NCBI GenBank assembly: GCA_017628775.1
Contig: JAGBYN010000063.1
Span: 1-13,807 of the forward strand
Source of the DNA: Bacteroidaceae bacterium
Lineage (GTDB): Bacteria > Bacteroidota > Bacteroidia > Bacteroidales > Bacteroidaceae
DNA length: 13,807 nt
Reading direction: 5' to 3'
A program made the position numbers and the translations under genes. Positions 1 to 6,045 of the stretch are shown piece after piece. Under the pieces are notes generated by a model. That model did not search any database, was not told the origin of the DNA, and saw only the letters and a program-made list of their open reading frames with translations. Position 1 is the stretch's first letter, and each line of letters starts with the position of its first letter.

Positions 1-75
1 ATCGAACCCGAAAATCCAGGAATGCCTGCAACCCAAGAACTCGACAAGAGTGTTTGGATTGATGGTTGGGACTAA
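1..75 (+). CDS. C-terminal end of an unidentified protein (5' truncated)
   Basis: The first reading frame is open from base 1 to a TAA at 73-75 and encodes 24 residues ending SVWIDGWD. A strong rho-independent terminator starts within ten bases of the stop, which supports this being the true end of a plus-strand gene that begins outside the window. The visible tail is acidic and proline-containing with two tryptophans, and shows no recognisable motif. I do not recognise the family and assign no function. It converges on the cdaA gene, with a roughly 430-bp spacer between them. Confidence 0.6.
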   Translation: MEPENPGMPATQELDKSVWIDGWD

Positions 76-81
76 TACAAT

Positions 82-124
82 AAAAAGGTGTACTCAAGTA
101 ATTGTCTTGGGTACACCTTTTTTT
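82..124 (+). terminator. Rho-independent terminator of the truncated upstream gene
   Basis: The arms 87-98 and 106-117 pair over 12 bp with one G-U, around a 7-nt loop. A run of seven T follows (118-124) and A residues precede it. It lies just after the stop codon at 75 and would end transcription of the truncated plus-strand gene. Confidence 0.85.
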
Positions 125-151
125 GTTTGTTGGCGTTCACAAAGTGTATCT

Positions 152-251
152 TTGCCATGCGGACTAACTTCGGCAGTAAGCCGCACGGCAGTTGTGCTCT
201 GTTCTCTGTGCTCTGTTCTCTATTCTACTCCTTCGGCATCTTGCCTTGCGG
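152..251 (+). repeat. Dispersed composite element, copy A (core plus heptamer array)
   Basis: This gene-free stretch starts with the 12-mer TTGCCATGCGGA (152-163), which is shared with copies B and C. Two exact 14-bp units follow (194-207 and 208-221), each made of heptamers GTGCTCT and GTTCTCT, then a degenerate ATTCTAC. A second, degraded core-like segment lies at 240-251 (CTTGCCTTGCGG). The order, core then NNNCTCT heptamers, is the same as in the other two copies. This is the most degenerate copy. No ORF with coding character covers it. Confidence 0.5.
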
Positions 252-501
252 GGTTAACATAACATGATGATTAGCGAAGGAAACGATAGAAGCGAATATA
301 TTCCTACCGGACAGTTCTCATGTCTAATGGCAAACGAAAATGAGTTATAACAAATTGAGAAGGATTGGTTATATAAAAGTAATATTTCAAAATGTGAATT
401 TTACAGAGAAACTCAATTCTTTGTTGGTAAGTCAATAAATAATTGAGTTGCCGATCAAGAATCTGAGGATTTTCTTGCTTTTTCATTATTTAAAGCAGGG
501 G
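252..501. other. AT-rich intergenic stretch downstream of cdaA
   Basis: No convincing gene is present. A 60-codon minus-strand frame (304-486) begins 15 bp after the cdaA stop, but it has no recognisable domain and looks like chance in AT-rich DNA. A perfect 9-bp inverted repeat, AACTCAATT (410-418) and AATTGAGTT (441-449), has a 22-nt loop. It could fold in the cdaA 3' UTR, but it lacks a U-tract in the cdaA direction and is not a standard terminator. Confidence 0.4.
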
Positions 502-1275
502 TCATAAGCGCCATTCATTCACTAAAATCTGTTCCAGATCCTCGCCTGAAAGACGCAAGCGGAATGTGCCGTTGATGGCTACTGTGATGTTTCCTGTTTC
601 TTCGGATACAATGATGGAGATGCAATCGCTCTTTTGGGAAACACCAAGCGCCGCACGGTGGCGCAAACCCAACGACTTGGGAATGTTGGTGTCGTGGCTC
701 ACGGGAAGGATACATCCTGCGGAATGGATGCGTCGGCCCGAAATAATCATGGCGCCATCGTGGAGCGGACTGTTTTTGAAGAAGATATTTTCAATGAGGC
801 GCTGGCTGATGTTGGCATTGATGTAATCGCCCGACTCCATCTCCTCGCGCAAGCCCACGTTGCGCTCAATGATAATGAGGGCACCCACCTTTTGCTTTGC
901 CAGGTTGAGGCAAGCCATAACCAGAGGCATGATCTGATTGCGCTGGCTACGTTCGTCGGCTGTCTTGCGATTGGTGAAAAATTCAATGATTTTTGAACCT
1001 CTGTTGCGCGCGCCAATCGAAGAGAGGAAGTGGCGAATTTCTTTTTGAAAGAGCACAATGAGGCCGAGTGAACCAATACTCATCATTTGGTCCATGATGC
1101 TTCCCATTAGGCGCATGTTGAATACTTCTGAAACCAAGAGCCAAACGAAGATGAACACCAAAATGCCAGAGAAGACATTGGCTGCACTTGATTGCTTCAT
1201 GAGGCGGTAGATGTAGCATAAGATGGTGGCAACCAAAACGATATCAATAATATCTTTAAGGGCGAAATCAATCAT
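502..1275 (-). CDS. cdaA: Membrane-bound diadenylate cyclase (CdaA type)
   Basis: This enzyme makes the second messenger c-di-AMP from two ATP, with its catalytic domain on the cytoplasmic face of the inner membrane. The 257-residue protein has three predicted membrane segments (about residues 8-25, 36-52 and 62-77) followed by a DisA_N (DAC) domain. The two signature motifs are intact: DGA at 173-175 and RHR at 205-207. Length and architecture fit the CdaA class and exclude DisA, which has extra DNA-binding domains. It lies 127 bp after folP on the same strand. The CdaR (YbbR) regulator and glmM, common neighbours in Firmicutes, are not in the window. A possible own promoter overlaps the end of folP. 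Substrates of c-di-AMP control in this organism (osmolyte or potassium transport, wall homeostasis) are inferred from other bacteria only. Confidence 0.93.
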   Translation of the reverse strand: MIDFALKDIIDIVLVATILCYIYRLMKQSSAANVFSGILVFIFVWLLVSEVFNMRLMGSIMDQMMSIGSLGLIVLFQKEIRHFLSSIGARNRGSKIIEFFTNRKTADERSQRNQIMPLVMACLNLAKQKVGALIIIERNVGLREEMESGDYINANISQRLIENIFFKNSPLHDGAMIISGRRIHSAGCILPVSHDTNIPKSLGLRHRAALGVSQKSDCISIIVSEETGNITVAINGTFRLRLSGEDLEQILVNEWRL

Positions 1276-1331
1276 GAGAAAGCGTTTGTTTTAAAGGTGT
1301 GGATAAATGAATGTTGGGGTGAGGGGCGTTG

Positions 1332-1352
1332 CACTGCTGATCTTTGGCAGTG
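1332..1352. other. Small inverted repeat in the folP-cdaA spacer
   Basis: CACTGC (1332-1337) and GCAGTG (1347-1352) form a perfect 6-bp stem with a 9-nt loop in what would be the cdaA leader. In the minus direction no U-tract follows, so it is not a normal terminator. On the plus strand it is followed by T-rich DNA, but no plus-strand gene needs it. It may be a leader hairpin or chance. Confidence 0.25.
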
Positions 1353-1397
1353 AGTTTTGTTTTAATCACGGAGCGTACTTAATATCTTTCTTTCCGA

Positions 1398-1405
1398 CAA
1401 AGCTA
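1398..1405 (-). promoter_or_regulatory. Possible -7 box for cdaA
   Basis: Read on the minus strand this is TAGCTTTG, an exact match to the Bacteroidetes TAnnTTTG -7 element. It overlaps the folP stop codon. A start about 7 nt downstream would give cdaA a leader of roughly 115 nt. No TTTG lies at the proper upstream distance, so support is partial. Confidence 0.3.
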
Positions 1406-2230
1406 AATAATAGAACTCATCTGAAATAATTTAACGGCTTCGACGGCTTCCTTAACGTCGTGCGTGCGCAGGATATGAGCGCCCTTCATTAAGGCAATGG
1501 TGTGGATGGCGGTAGTGCCATTCAGGGCTTCTTCGGCTGTGCACTGAAGCGGCTTGTAAATCATTGATTTTCGGGATACCCCAACAAGTATAGGGGCATT
1601 TAAGAGCTGGAAGTCGGATAAATGCTGTAGCATTTGGTAGTTCTGTTCAATGGTCTTCCCAAAACCAAATCCAGGGTCGATGATGATATCGCAAACACCC
1701 ATGCGGCGGAGTTTGCTGATTTTTTTCGATAGGTTTTGAATGACCTCGGCAACCACATGACTGTAGGTGGGGTTGATTTGCATGGTGTCGGGCTTGCCGG
1801 TAGTGTGCATCACGACGTAGGGCACGTGGAGTTGTGCCACCGTGTCGAACATGGCTGGGTCGAAGTCGCCTCCTGAAATATCGTTAATGATGTCCACCCC
1901 ATATTCCTCAACGCACATGCGTGCCACAGATGCCCGGTATGTGTCAACAGAAAGGTATGCGTTTGGCGCAACGACACGAATGGCTGATAAGGCAAAACGC
2001 AGTCTGCTGATCTCCTCCGCTTCGCTGACTTCGGGTGCAAAAGGGCGTGTGGAGCACGCGCCGATGTCAAGAATATTTGCCCCATCCTCAAGCATGGCTT
2101 CAGCCTTTTTAGCAACGGCATTTTCTGAGAAAGCCCGACTTTCAGAGAAGAAAGAATCGGGGGTGGCATTGATGATGCCCATGACCAATGGCTTGTGAAG
2201 TGAAAGCAGATTACCGTTTGTGTTAAGCAT
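1403..2230 (-). CDS. folP: Dihydropteroate synthase
   Basis: This cytoplasmic TIM-barrel enzyme joins p-aminobenzoate to 6-hydroxymethyl-dihydropterin diphosphate in folate synthesis, and is the sulfonamide target. The 275-residue protein carries every family motif in order: GIINATPDSFF (18-28), GACSTRP (57-63), VDTYRA (95-100), NDISGG (116-121), DPGFGFGKT (185-193), SRKS (219-222) and a terminal RTHDV (255-259). Counting gives N21, R62, D96, N116, D185, K221, R255 and H257, nearly the numbering of the E. coli active site. The residue after STRP is phenylalanine where many enzymes have glycine. This loop varies in Bacteroidetes and I do not read it as resistance. The start fits the family N-terminus. 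A TAnnTTTG box lies about 50 bp upstream, and cdaA follows on the same strand. Confidence 0.95.
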   Translation of the reverse strand: MLNTNGNLLSLHKPLVMGIINATPDSFFSESRAFSENAVAKKAEAMLEDGANILDIGACSTRPFAPEVSEAEEISRLRFALSAIRVVAPNAYLSVDTYRASVARMCVEEYGVDIINDISGGDFDPAMFDTVAQLHVPYVVMHTTGKPDTMQINPTYSHVVAEVIQNLSKKISKLRRMGVCDIIIDPGFGFGKTIEQNYQMLQHLSDFQLLNAPILVGVSRKSMIYKPLQCTAEEALNGTTAIHTIALMKGAHILRTHDVKEAVEAVKLFQMSSII

Positions 2231-2280
2231 TTGATAAGACGGGGTTCTTTAGAATTTATGTGAGAAAGTTAAAACTTTGA

Positions 2281-2288
2281 CAAATTTA
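2281..2288 (-). promoter_or_regulatory. Probable -7 box of the folP promoter
   Basis: On the minus strand this reads TAAATTTG, an exact TAnnTTTG match. A start near 2274 would give folP a leader of about 44 nt. No clear TTTG is seen 19-21 nt upstream, so only half of the promoter is supported. Confidence 0.4.
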
Positions 2289-2350
2289 CGCAGAATATTT
2301 GGCTATTAGGGGGGTGTGTTCCATTTTTTTCTCCTAATTTTGTGACGTGA

Positions 2351-2523
2351 GAGTTGAGAGTTTAGAGTTGAGAGTTTAGAGTTGAGAGTTTAGAGGTAGG
2401 GGCCGATCCCCGTGTCGGCCCGTCGTCAATCAACGTACTAACGAGGGTTGAGAGTTGAGAGTTTAGAGGCCGTTGGTCTCTATTGCTTCTTGTTGCAAAG
2501 CATCTACTGCTCCGCATGGCAAG
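2351..2523 (-). repeat. Dispersed composite element, copy B (two heptamer arrays, hairpin, core)
   Basis: The spacer between divergent folP and murF holds three exact tandem copies of the 14-mer gagttgagagttta (2351-2392) and a shorter related array at 2443-2469. The conserved core lies at 2498-2523. The core is inverted relative to copy C and matches it at 25 of 26 positions. On the minus strand the arrays read as heptamers CAACTCT and AAACTCT, which is the NNNCTCT form of the other copies, so core and array keep the same relative order. The element is non-coding. A REP-like hairpin sits between the two arrays. Confidence 0.7.
2401..2420. repeat. REP-like GC-rich hairpin inside copy B
   Basis: GGCCGA (2401-2406) and TCGGCC (2415-2420) form a perfect GC-rich stem around an 8-nt loop, in otherwise AT-rich intergenic DNA and flanked by the two heptamer arrays. 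It has no U-tract and serves no adjacent gene end, so it is not a normal terminator. Its form resembles repetitive extragenic palindromes. Confidence 0.55.
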
Positions 2524-2557
2524 GCGCCTACCGCCGCTGGAGTGAAGCAGATTATTC

Positions 2558-2602
2558 TTTTATGGCACTTATGGCATGGTGAAATTCTTTTTTTGCCATA
2601 AA
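2558..2602. promoter_or_regulatory. Repeated and inverted TTATGGCA half-sites upstream of murF
   Basis: TTATGGCA occurs twice in direct orientation (2560-2567 and 2569-2576) and once inverted as TGCCATAA (2594-2601). Either direct copy can pair with the inverted one; the outer pairing extends to 9 bp (2559-2567 with 2594-2602). The group ends about 36 bp before the murF -33 element. Its function is unknown: an operator for a dimeric regulator, or part of the neighbouring repeat. Confidence 0.3.
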
Positions 2603-2637
2603 CAGTCAAAAGCATCAAGAATATTAATGCGAACCGC

Positions 2638-2669
2638 TTTGTTGCATTGACTTAATGCGTAAATATTTG
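2638..2669 (+). promoter_or_regulatory. murF promoter, Bacteroidetes type
   Basis: TTTG at 2638-2641 is followed after exactly 20 nt by AATATTTG (2662-2669), one mismatch from TAnnTTTG. Transcription would begin near 2675, only about six bases before the murF ATG at 2681. The murF mRNA would therefore be nearly leaderless. Confidence 0.5.
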
Positions 2670-2680
2670 TCAGTATAGTT

Positions 2681-3982
2681 ATGAAACTCGAAGATATATA
2701 TGATATTTTTCTGTCGCACCCCGTGATTACAACCGACACGCGCGATTGTCCTGAAGGCTCTATTTTCTTTGCCTTAAAGGGTGATAATTTTGATGGCAAT
2801 TTATTTGCTCATGAGGCCCTTGAAAAAGGATGTGCTCATGCCGTGGTTGATAATCCTGACGTGGCGGGCTCGGACGGTCGAATGATTTATGTGAGCAATG
2901 TGTTGTTTATGCTTCAAGATTTGGCGTATCACCACCGCTCGCAATTGTCGCTCCCTATCGTTCAAATCACTGGAACCAATGGCAAAACAACCACTAAGGA
3001 ACTGGTGACGGCGGTGTTGGCTGAGAAATTTAGGGTGTTGTCCACTCAAGGTAACCTTAACAACCATATCGGTGTGCCCAAGACGCTGCTTCGTTTGACG
3101 CCCGATCATCAAATTGCGGTGATAGAAACAGGCGCCAATCATCCTGGTGAAATCGCAGATTTGAGTAAGATTGTTGATGCCACGAGCGGATTGATCACGA
3201 ACATCGGACGCGCACACCTTGAAGGGTTTGGCTCTTTTGAGGGTGTTGTGCAAACCAAATTGGAACTGTATCGTCATTTGGCACAATCGCCCGACCACTA
3301 CGTGTTTGTTAATGGCGACGATGAATTGCTGATGTCGCATTTGCAAACGCCGAAGACGGTGACGTATGGTTCGCCAGGGAAAGGTTTTGATATTGAGGGT
3401 GAAGTGCTTCAATGTAATCCCTGCGTGGTGTTGCGCTGGCGCGTCAATGGCAGTGTGTGGCACGAGGTGACTACTCATTTAGTGGGCAGTTACAATCTAA
3501 ACAATATGTTGGCAGCGGCGGCAGTAGGTATTCGCTATGGGGTTAGCGAGGAGCAAATATCGCATGCCTTGGCACATTACGAACCCAATAACAAGCGCTC
3601 GCAGTTGCAGACGACTGAGCATAACACGTTGATCGTGGATGCATATAATGCAAATCCAACCAGCATGAAGGCGGCCATTGATAATTTCAATCAAATTGAA
3701 CACCCCAACAAATTCTTAATTCTCGGTGAGATGCGTGAGTTAGGCGCCTCTTCTGATGAGGCGCATGCCGAAGTGGTGGCACAACTTCAGGAATACGGTT
3801 TTCAGAATGTGTGGTTGGTGGGTGAGCAATTTAAAGCATCGGGCCGTAAGGCAGGCTACTGCTGCTTCGATGGTTTGGACGATGTGCTCGAAACATTGAA
3901 AAAGCAGCCGCTCAAGGAATACCTGATCCTGGTTAAGGGCAGTAATGGCACGCGATTACACCAACTCCCCGCTTACCTTTAA
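2681..3982 (+). CDS. murF: UDP-N-acetylmuramoyl-tripeptide--D-alanyl-D-alanine ligase
   Basis: This cytoplasmic Mur ligase adds D-Ala-D-Ala to the UDP-MurNAc-tripeptide with ATP, completing the soluble peptidoglycan precursor. The 433-residue length is normal for the family. The N-terminal substrate domain (about 1-90) contains TTDTR and the SIFFALKG motif. The ATP-binding central domain has the P-loop ITGTNGKTTTKE (96-107), NNHIGVP, ETGANHPGEI and NIGRAHLEGFGS. The C-terminal domain has VDAYNANPTSM, LGEMRELG and KGSNGTRLHQL. The N-terminus matches the family start, so the ATG at 2681 is favoured despite the very short predicted leader. It is divergent from folP and followed 83 bp later by pyrH. 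The usual mur/fts cluster partners are absent. Confidence 0.95.
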   Translation: MKLEDIYDIFLSHPVITTDTRDCPEGSIFFALKGDNFDGNLFAHEALEKGCAHAVVDNPDVAGSDGRMIYVSNVLFMLQDLAYHHRSQLSLPIVQITGTNGKTTTKELVTAVLAEKFRVLSTQGNLNNHIGVPKTLLRLTPDHQIAVIETGANHPGEIADLSKIVDATSGLITNIGRAHLEGFGSFEGVVQTKLELYRHLAQSPDHYVFVNGDDELLMSHLQTPKTVTYGSPGKGFDIEGEVLQCNPCVVLRWRVNGSVWHEVTTHLVGSYNLNNMLAAAAVGIRYGVSEEQISHALAHYEPNNKRSQLQTTEHNTLIVDAYNANPTSMKAAIDNFNQIEHPNKFLILGEMRELGASSDEAHAEVVAQLQEYGFQNVWLVGEQFKASGRKAGYCCFDGLDDVLETLKKQPLKEYLILVKGSNGTRLHQLPAYL

Positions 3983-4065
3983 CGTGCAGGGATGCCGGGA
4001 ACACAGTTAATCATCAATCTATAGAATCATTCAAACAATAAAATATTATTTCAAATTATACGATT

Positions 4066-4773
4066 ATGGCTAAATTTAAGAGAATCCTTTTGAAACTTTC
4101 GGGTGAAAGCCTCATGGGCGAACAAGGCTACGGTATTGACGTGAATCGTTTGAATCAATATGCCGAGCAAATCAAAAAAGCTTTGAGCATGGGCGTTCAA
4201 ATTGGAATTGTGATTGGTGGTGGAAATATCTTCCGCGGCTTGTCGGGCGCTGGTAAGGGTTTTGACCGTGTAAAGGGTGATCAAATGGGCATGTGTGCCA
4301 CGGTGATTAATTCATTGGCTTTGAGCTCTGCGTTAGGTGCAATTGGCGTGAAGAGCCGTGTGTTGACAGCCATCCGTATGGAGCCTATTGGTGAATACTA
4401 CTCAAAGTGGAAAGCTATTGAAGCCATGGAAAATGGAGAAGTGGCGATTATGAGCGGTGGTACTGGAAATCCTTATTTTACAACCGACACAGGTAGCTCA
4501 TTGCGAGGTATTGAAATTGAAGCCGAGGTGATGATGAAGGGCACACGCGTAGATGGTGTTTACACAGCCGACCCTGAAAAAGATCCTACAGCTACTAAGT
4601 TTGATGAAATTACCTACGACGAAGTGCTTCAGCGCGGTTTGAAGGTAATGGACATTACTGCTACAGCCATGTGTAAGGAAAATAAATTGCCTATCTACGT
4701 GTTCAATATGGATGTTTATGGCAATTTGGAAAAGGTGCTTAACGGTGAGCCTATCGGTACTTTGGTGTACTAA
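4066..4773 (+). CDS. pyrH: Uridylate kinase (UMP kinase)
   Basis: This cytoplasmic enzyme phosphorylates UMP to UDP with ATP, at the entry to UTP, CTP and UDP-sugar synthesis. The 235-residue protein is full length for the bacterial amino-acid-kinase-fold hexamer. Visible motifs are KLSGESL (10-16), GGGNIFRG (51-58), GDQMGMCATVIN (71-82) and GTGNPYFTTDTGSSLRGIE (132-150), then RVDGVYTADPEKDPTATKF and the C-terminal MDITATAMCKE. The DTGSSLRGIE variant replaces the more common DTAAALRAIE, and I recall it from Bacteroidales enzymes. It lies 83 bp after murF in the same direction. No good Bacteroidetes promoter is seen between them, so co-transcription is possible. The frr/tsf neighbours typical of other phyla are absent. 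Confidence 0.96.
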   Translation: MAKFKRILLKLSGESLMGEQGYGIDVNRLNQYAEQIKKALSMGVQIGIVIGGGNIFRGLSGAGKGFDRVKGDQMGMCATVINSLALSSALGAIGVKSRVLTAIRMEPIGEYYSKWKAIEAMENGEVAIMSGGTGNPYFTTDTGSSLRGIEIEAEVMMKGTRVDGVYTADPEKDPTATKFDEITYDEVLQRGLKVMDITATAMCKENKLPIYVFNMDVYGNLEKVLNGEPIGTLVY

Positions 4774-4795
4774 GTAATATGTAAAAAAATCACCG

Positions 4796-4850
4796 GCTTC
4801 AAAAGAGACACTCAGTCAAAAAACATTGAGCCGTGAAGCATCTTATTCTT
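4796..4850 (+). terminator. Possible weak terminator of pyrH
   Basis: GCTTCA (4796-4801) pairs with TGAAGC (4834-4839), and CTCA (4811-4814) with TGAG (4827-4830) inside it. A T-rich but interrupted tract follows (about 4841-4853). It sits 22 bp after the pyrH stop. The stem is imperfect and the U-tract broken, so confidence is low. Confidence 0.35.
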
Positions 4851-4987
4851 TTTACGTCACGCAAAGAAAAACTTTAAAAAGCGTTACTTCTTATCGGATT
4901 GTTACGTAAACATGTCAAATGCAGATAAGAACTTCAGCTAAGGCTTTAAAAACTAAGGTTTTGACGAAAAGTAATGCACAGAATATT

Positions 4988-4995
4988 TAATTTTG
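4988..4995 (+). promoter_or_regulatory. Probable -7 box of the fabI promoter
   Basis: TAATTTTG matches TAnnTTTG exactly. The nearest TTTG upstream (4960-4963) lies 24 nt away, a little more than the usual 19-21. A start near 5001 would give fabI a leader of about 105 nt that contains a small ORF. Confidence 0.45.
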
Positions 4996-5035
4996 TGCCG
5001 AAAATAAAGAAAGGAATAGGGAAGGAGGGCTGTAA

Positions 5036-5119
5036 ATGAGCTGTTCTTTACAAAAAAATGGGGACGCTGTGCAGACTATTCACCCAATCCTTTTAACACA
5101 AAATAACTATGGCAAATAA
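5036..5119 (+). CDS. Putative 27-codon leader peptide overlapping the fabI start
   Basis: An ATG at 5036 is preceded by a perfect Shine-Dalgarno core AGGAGG (5023-5029 region) seven to eight bases away, which is rare in Bacteroidetes, where most genes lack one. The frame encodes MSCSLQKNGDAVQTIHPI and nine further residues, and stops at TAA 5117-5119. It therefore overlaps the first 11 bases of fabI in another frame. The peptide has no membrane segment and no run of one amino acid that would suggest classical attenuation. If translated, it could couple ribosomes to the fabI start or compete with it. The alternative is that the purine-rich AAGGAGGG is chance or a regulatory leader element. Translation is inferred only. 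Confidence 0.35.
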   Translation: MSCSLQKNGDAVQTIHPILLTQNNYGK

Positions 5120-5966
5120 TTTATTAAAAGGTAAGCGCGGTATTATTTTTGGTGCGCTTAATGAACACTCTATCGCATGGAAAGTTGCGGTAAAGGCTGT
5201 TGAAGAAGGAGCTACGATTACACTTAGTAATACACCTATTGCTTTGCGTATGGGCGAACTTGATGGACTTTCAAAGCAACTCAATGCGCCTATTATTCCT
5301 GCTGACGCAACAAATGTAAATGATCTTCAGGAAGTTTTCCAGAAGTCACAGGAACTCTTAGGTGGAAAGATCGATTTTGTGCTTCATTCAATCGGTATGA
5401 GTCCTAATGTGCGCAAGCAACGTACTTACGACGATCTTGACTATGGCTATTTGGACAAGACGCTTGATGTATCGGCTATTTCTTTCCATAAGATGTTGCA
5501 GGTAGCCAAGAAGATGGATGCTATTGCAGAATATGGTTCTGTACTCGCCCTTTCGTATGTGGCTGCACAACGCACATTCTTCGGTTACAACGATATGGCA
5601 GATGCTAAGAGTTTGTTGGAAAGTATTGCACGTAGCTTTGGATATATTTATGGTCGTGAAAAGCACGTTCGTGTCAACACCATTTCACAATCGCCTACAC
5701 CAACAACAGCTGGTAATGGCGTGAAGGGTATGCACGACTTGATGTCGTTTGCTCATAAGATGTCGCCTCTTGGCAATGCTACAGCCGATGAATGCGCTGA
5801 TTACTGCGTAATGATGTTCTCTGACTATACCCGTAAGGTGACCATGCAAAACCTCTATCACGATGGTGGTTTCTCAAGCATGGGTATGAGCCTCAGAGCC
5901 ATGAATCAATATTCAAAGTCAACAGAAGAATTTGAAGACGAAAAGGGTAATATCATTTACGGATAA
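5109..5966 (+). CDS. fabI: Enoyl-[acyl-carrier-protein] reductase (NADH), FabI
   Basis: This cytoplasmic short-chain-dehydrogenase-fold enzyme carries out the final reduction of each fatty-acid elongation cycle, and FabI is the triclosan target. The 285-residue protein begins with the nucleotide-binding segment GKRGIIFGALNEHSIAW (8-24). It carries HSIGMSP (93-99), SYVAAQRT around Y150, and the catalytic Y160-x6-K167 pair, the spacing diagnostic of FabI. The substrate loop SPTPTTAG (195-202) and the MQNLYHDGGFSSMGMS segment match my recollection of Bacteroides FabI. The C-terminus is acidic and about 20 residues longer than in E. coli. The start fits the family N-terminus. It has its own promoter and a long leader with a small ORF, and a TPR gene follows 79 bp downstream. 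Confidence 0.96.
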   Translation: MANNLLKGKRGIIFGALNEHSIAWKVAVKAVEEGATITLSNTPIALRMGELDGLSKQLNAPIIPADATNVNDLQEVFQKSQELLGGKIDFVLHSIGMSPNVRKQRTYDDLDYGYLDKTLDVSAISFHKMLQVAKKMDAIAEYGSVLALSYVAAQRTFFGYNDMADAKSLLESIARSFGYIYGREKHVRVNTISQSPTPTTAGNGVKGMHDLMSFAHKMSPLGNATADECADYCVMMFSDYTRKVTMQNLYHDGGFSSMGMSLRAMNQYSKSTEEFEDEKGNIIYG

Positions 5967-5988
5967 TTTTTTTAGACGTTAGGTTTAT

Positions 5989-6035
5989 GGTCTTTAAAGT
6001 CTTTAAGAACATTAGGGGCTTTAAAGACCTTTATT
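5989..6035 (+). terminator. Perfect 11-bp inverted repeat between fabI and the TPR gene
   Basis: GGTCTTTAAAG (5989-5999) and CTTTAAAGACC (6019-6029) are exact inverted repeats around a 19-nt loop. TTTATTC follows, a weak U-tract. It may end fabI transcription. Its position, 16 bp before the TPR start codon, also allows a role as an operator or leader structure for that gene. Confidence 0.4.
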
Positions 6036-6045
6036 CTATCCAACT

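Larger units (their letters stand above)
4774..5108. other. pyrH-fabI spacer with putative 3' hairpin, promoter and leader ORF
   Basis: This 335-bp stretch contains a weak hairpin after pyrH, an AT-rich segment, the fabI -7 box and the fabI leader with a small ORF. The middle holds an 8-bp inverted repeat TTCTTATC...GATAAGAA (4889-4896 and 4924-4931) around the palindrome TTACGTAA (4902-4909). It might be an operator for fabI control, but I recognise no regulator site and claim none. Confidence 0.4.

Noticed and set aside
304..486. 60-codon minus-strand frame just downstream of cdaA
   Set aside because: It is AT-rich, has no recognisable domain or conserved motif and no start signal, and overlaps an inverted repeat. 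Chance is the simpler explanation.
1403..2230. FolP STRPF loop read as a sulfonamide-resistance insertion
   Set aside because: The loop has no added residues relative to the motif, and this position varies in Bacteroidetes enzymes as I recall them. A substitution alone does not support resistance.
2351..2469. Possible CRISPR array
   Set aside because: The units are contiguous 14-mers with no unique spacers, and no cas gene is present. It is a simple tandem repeat.
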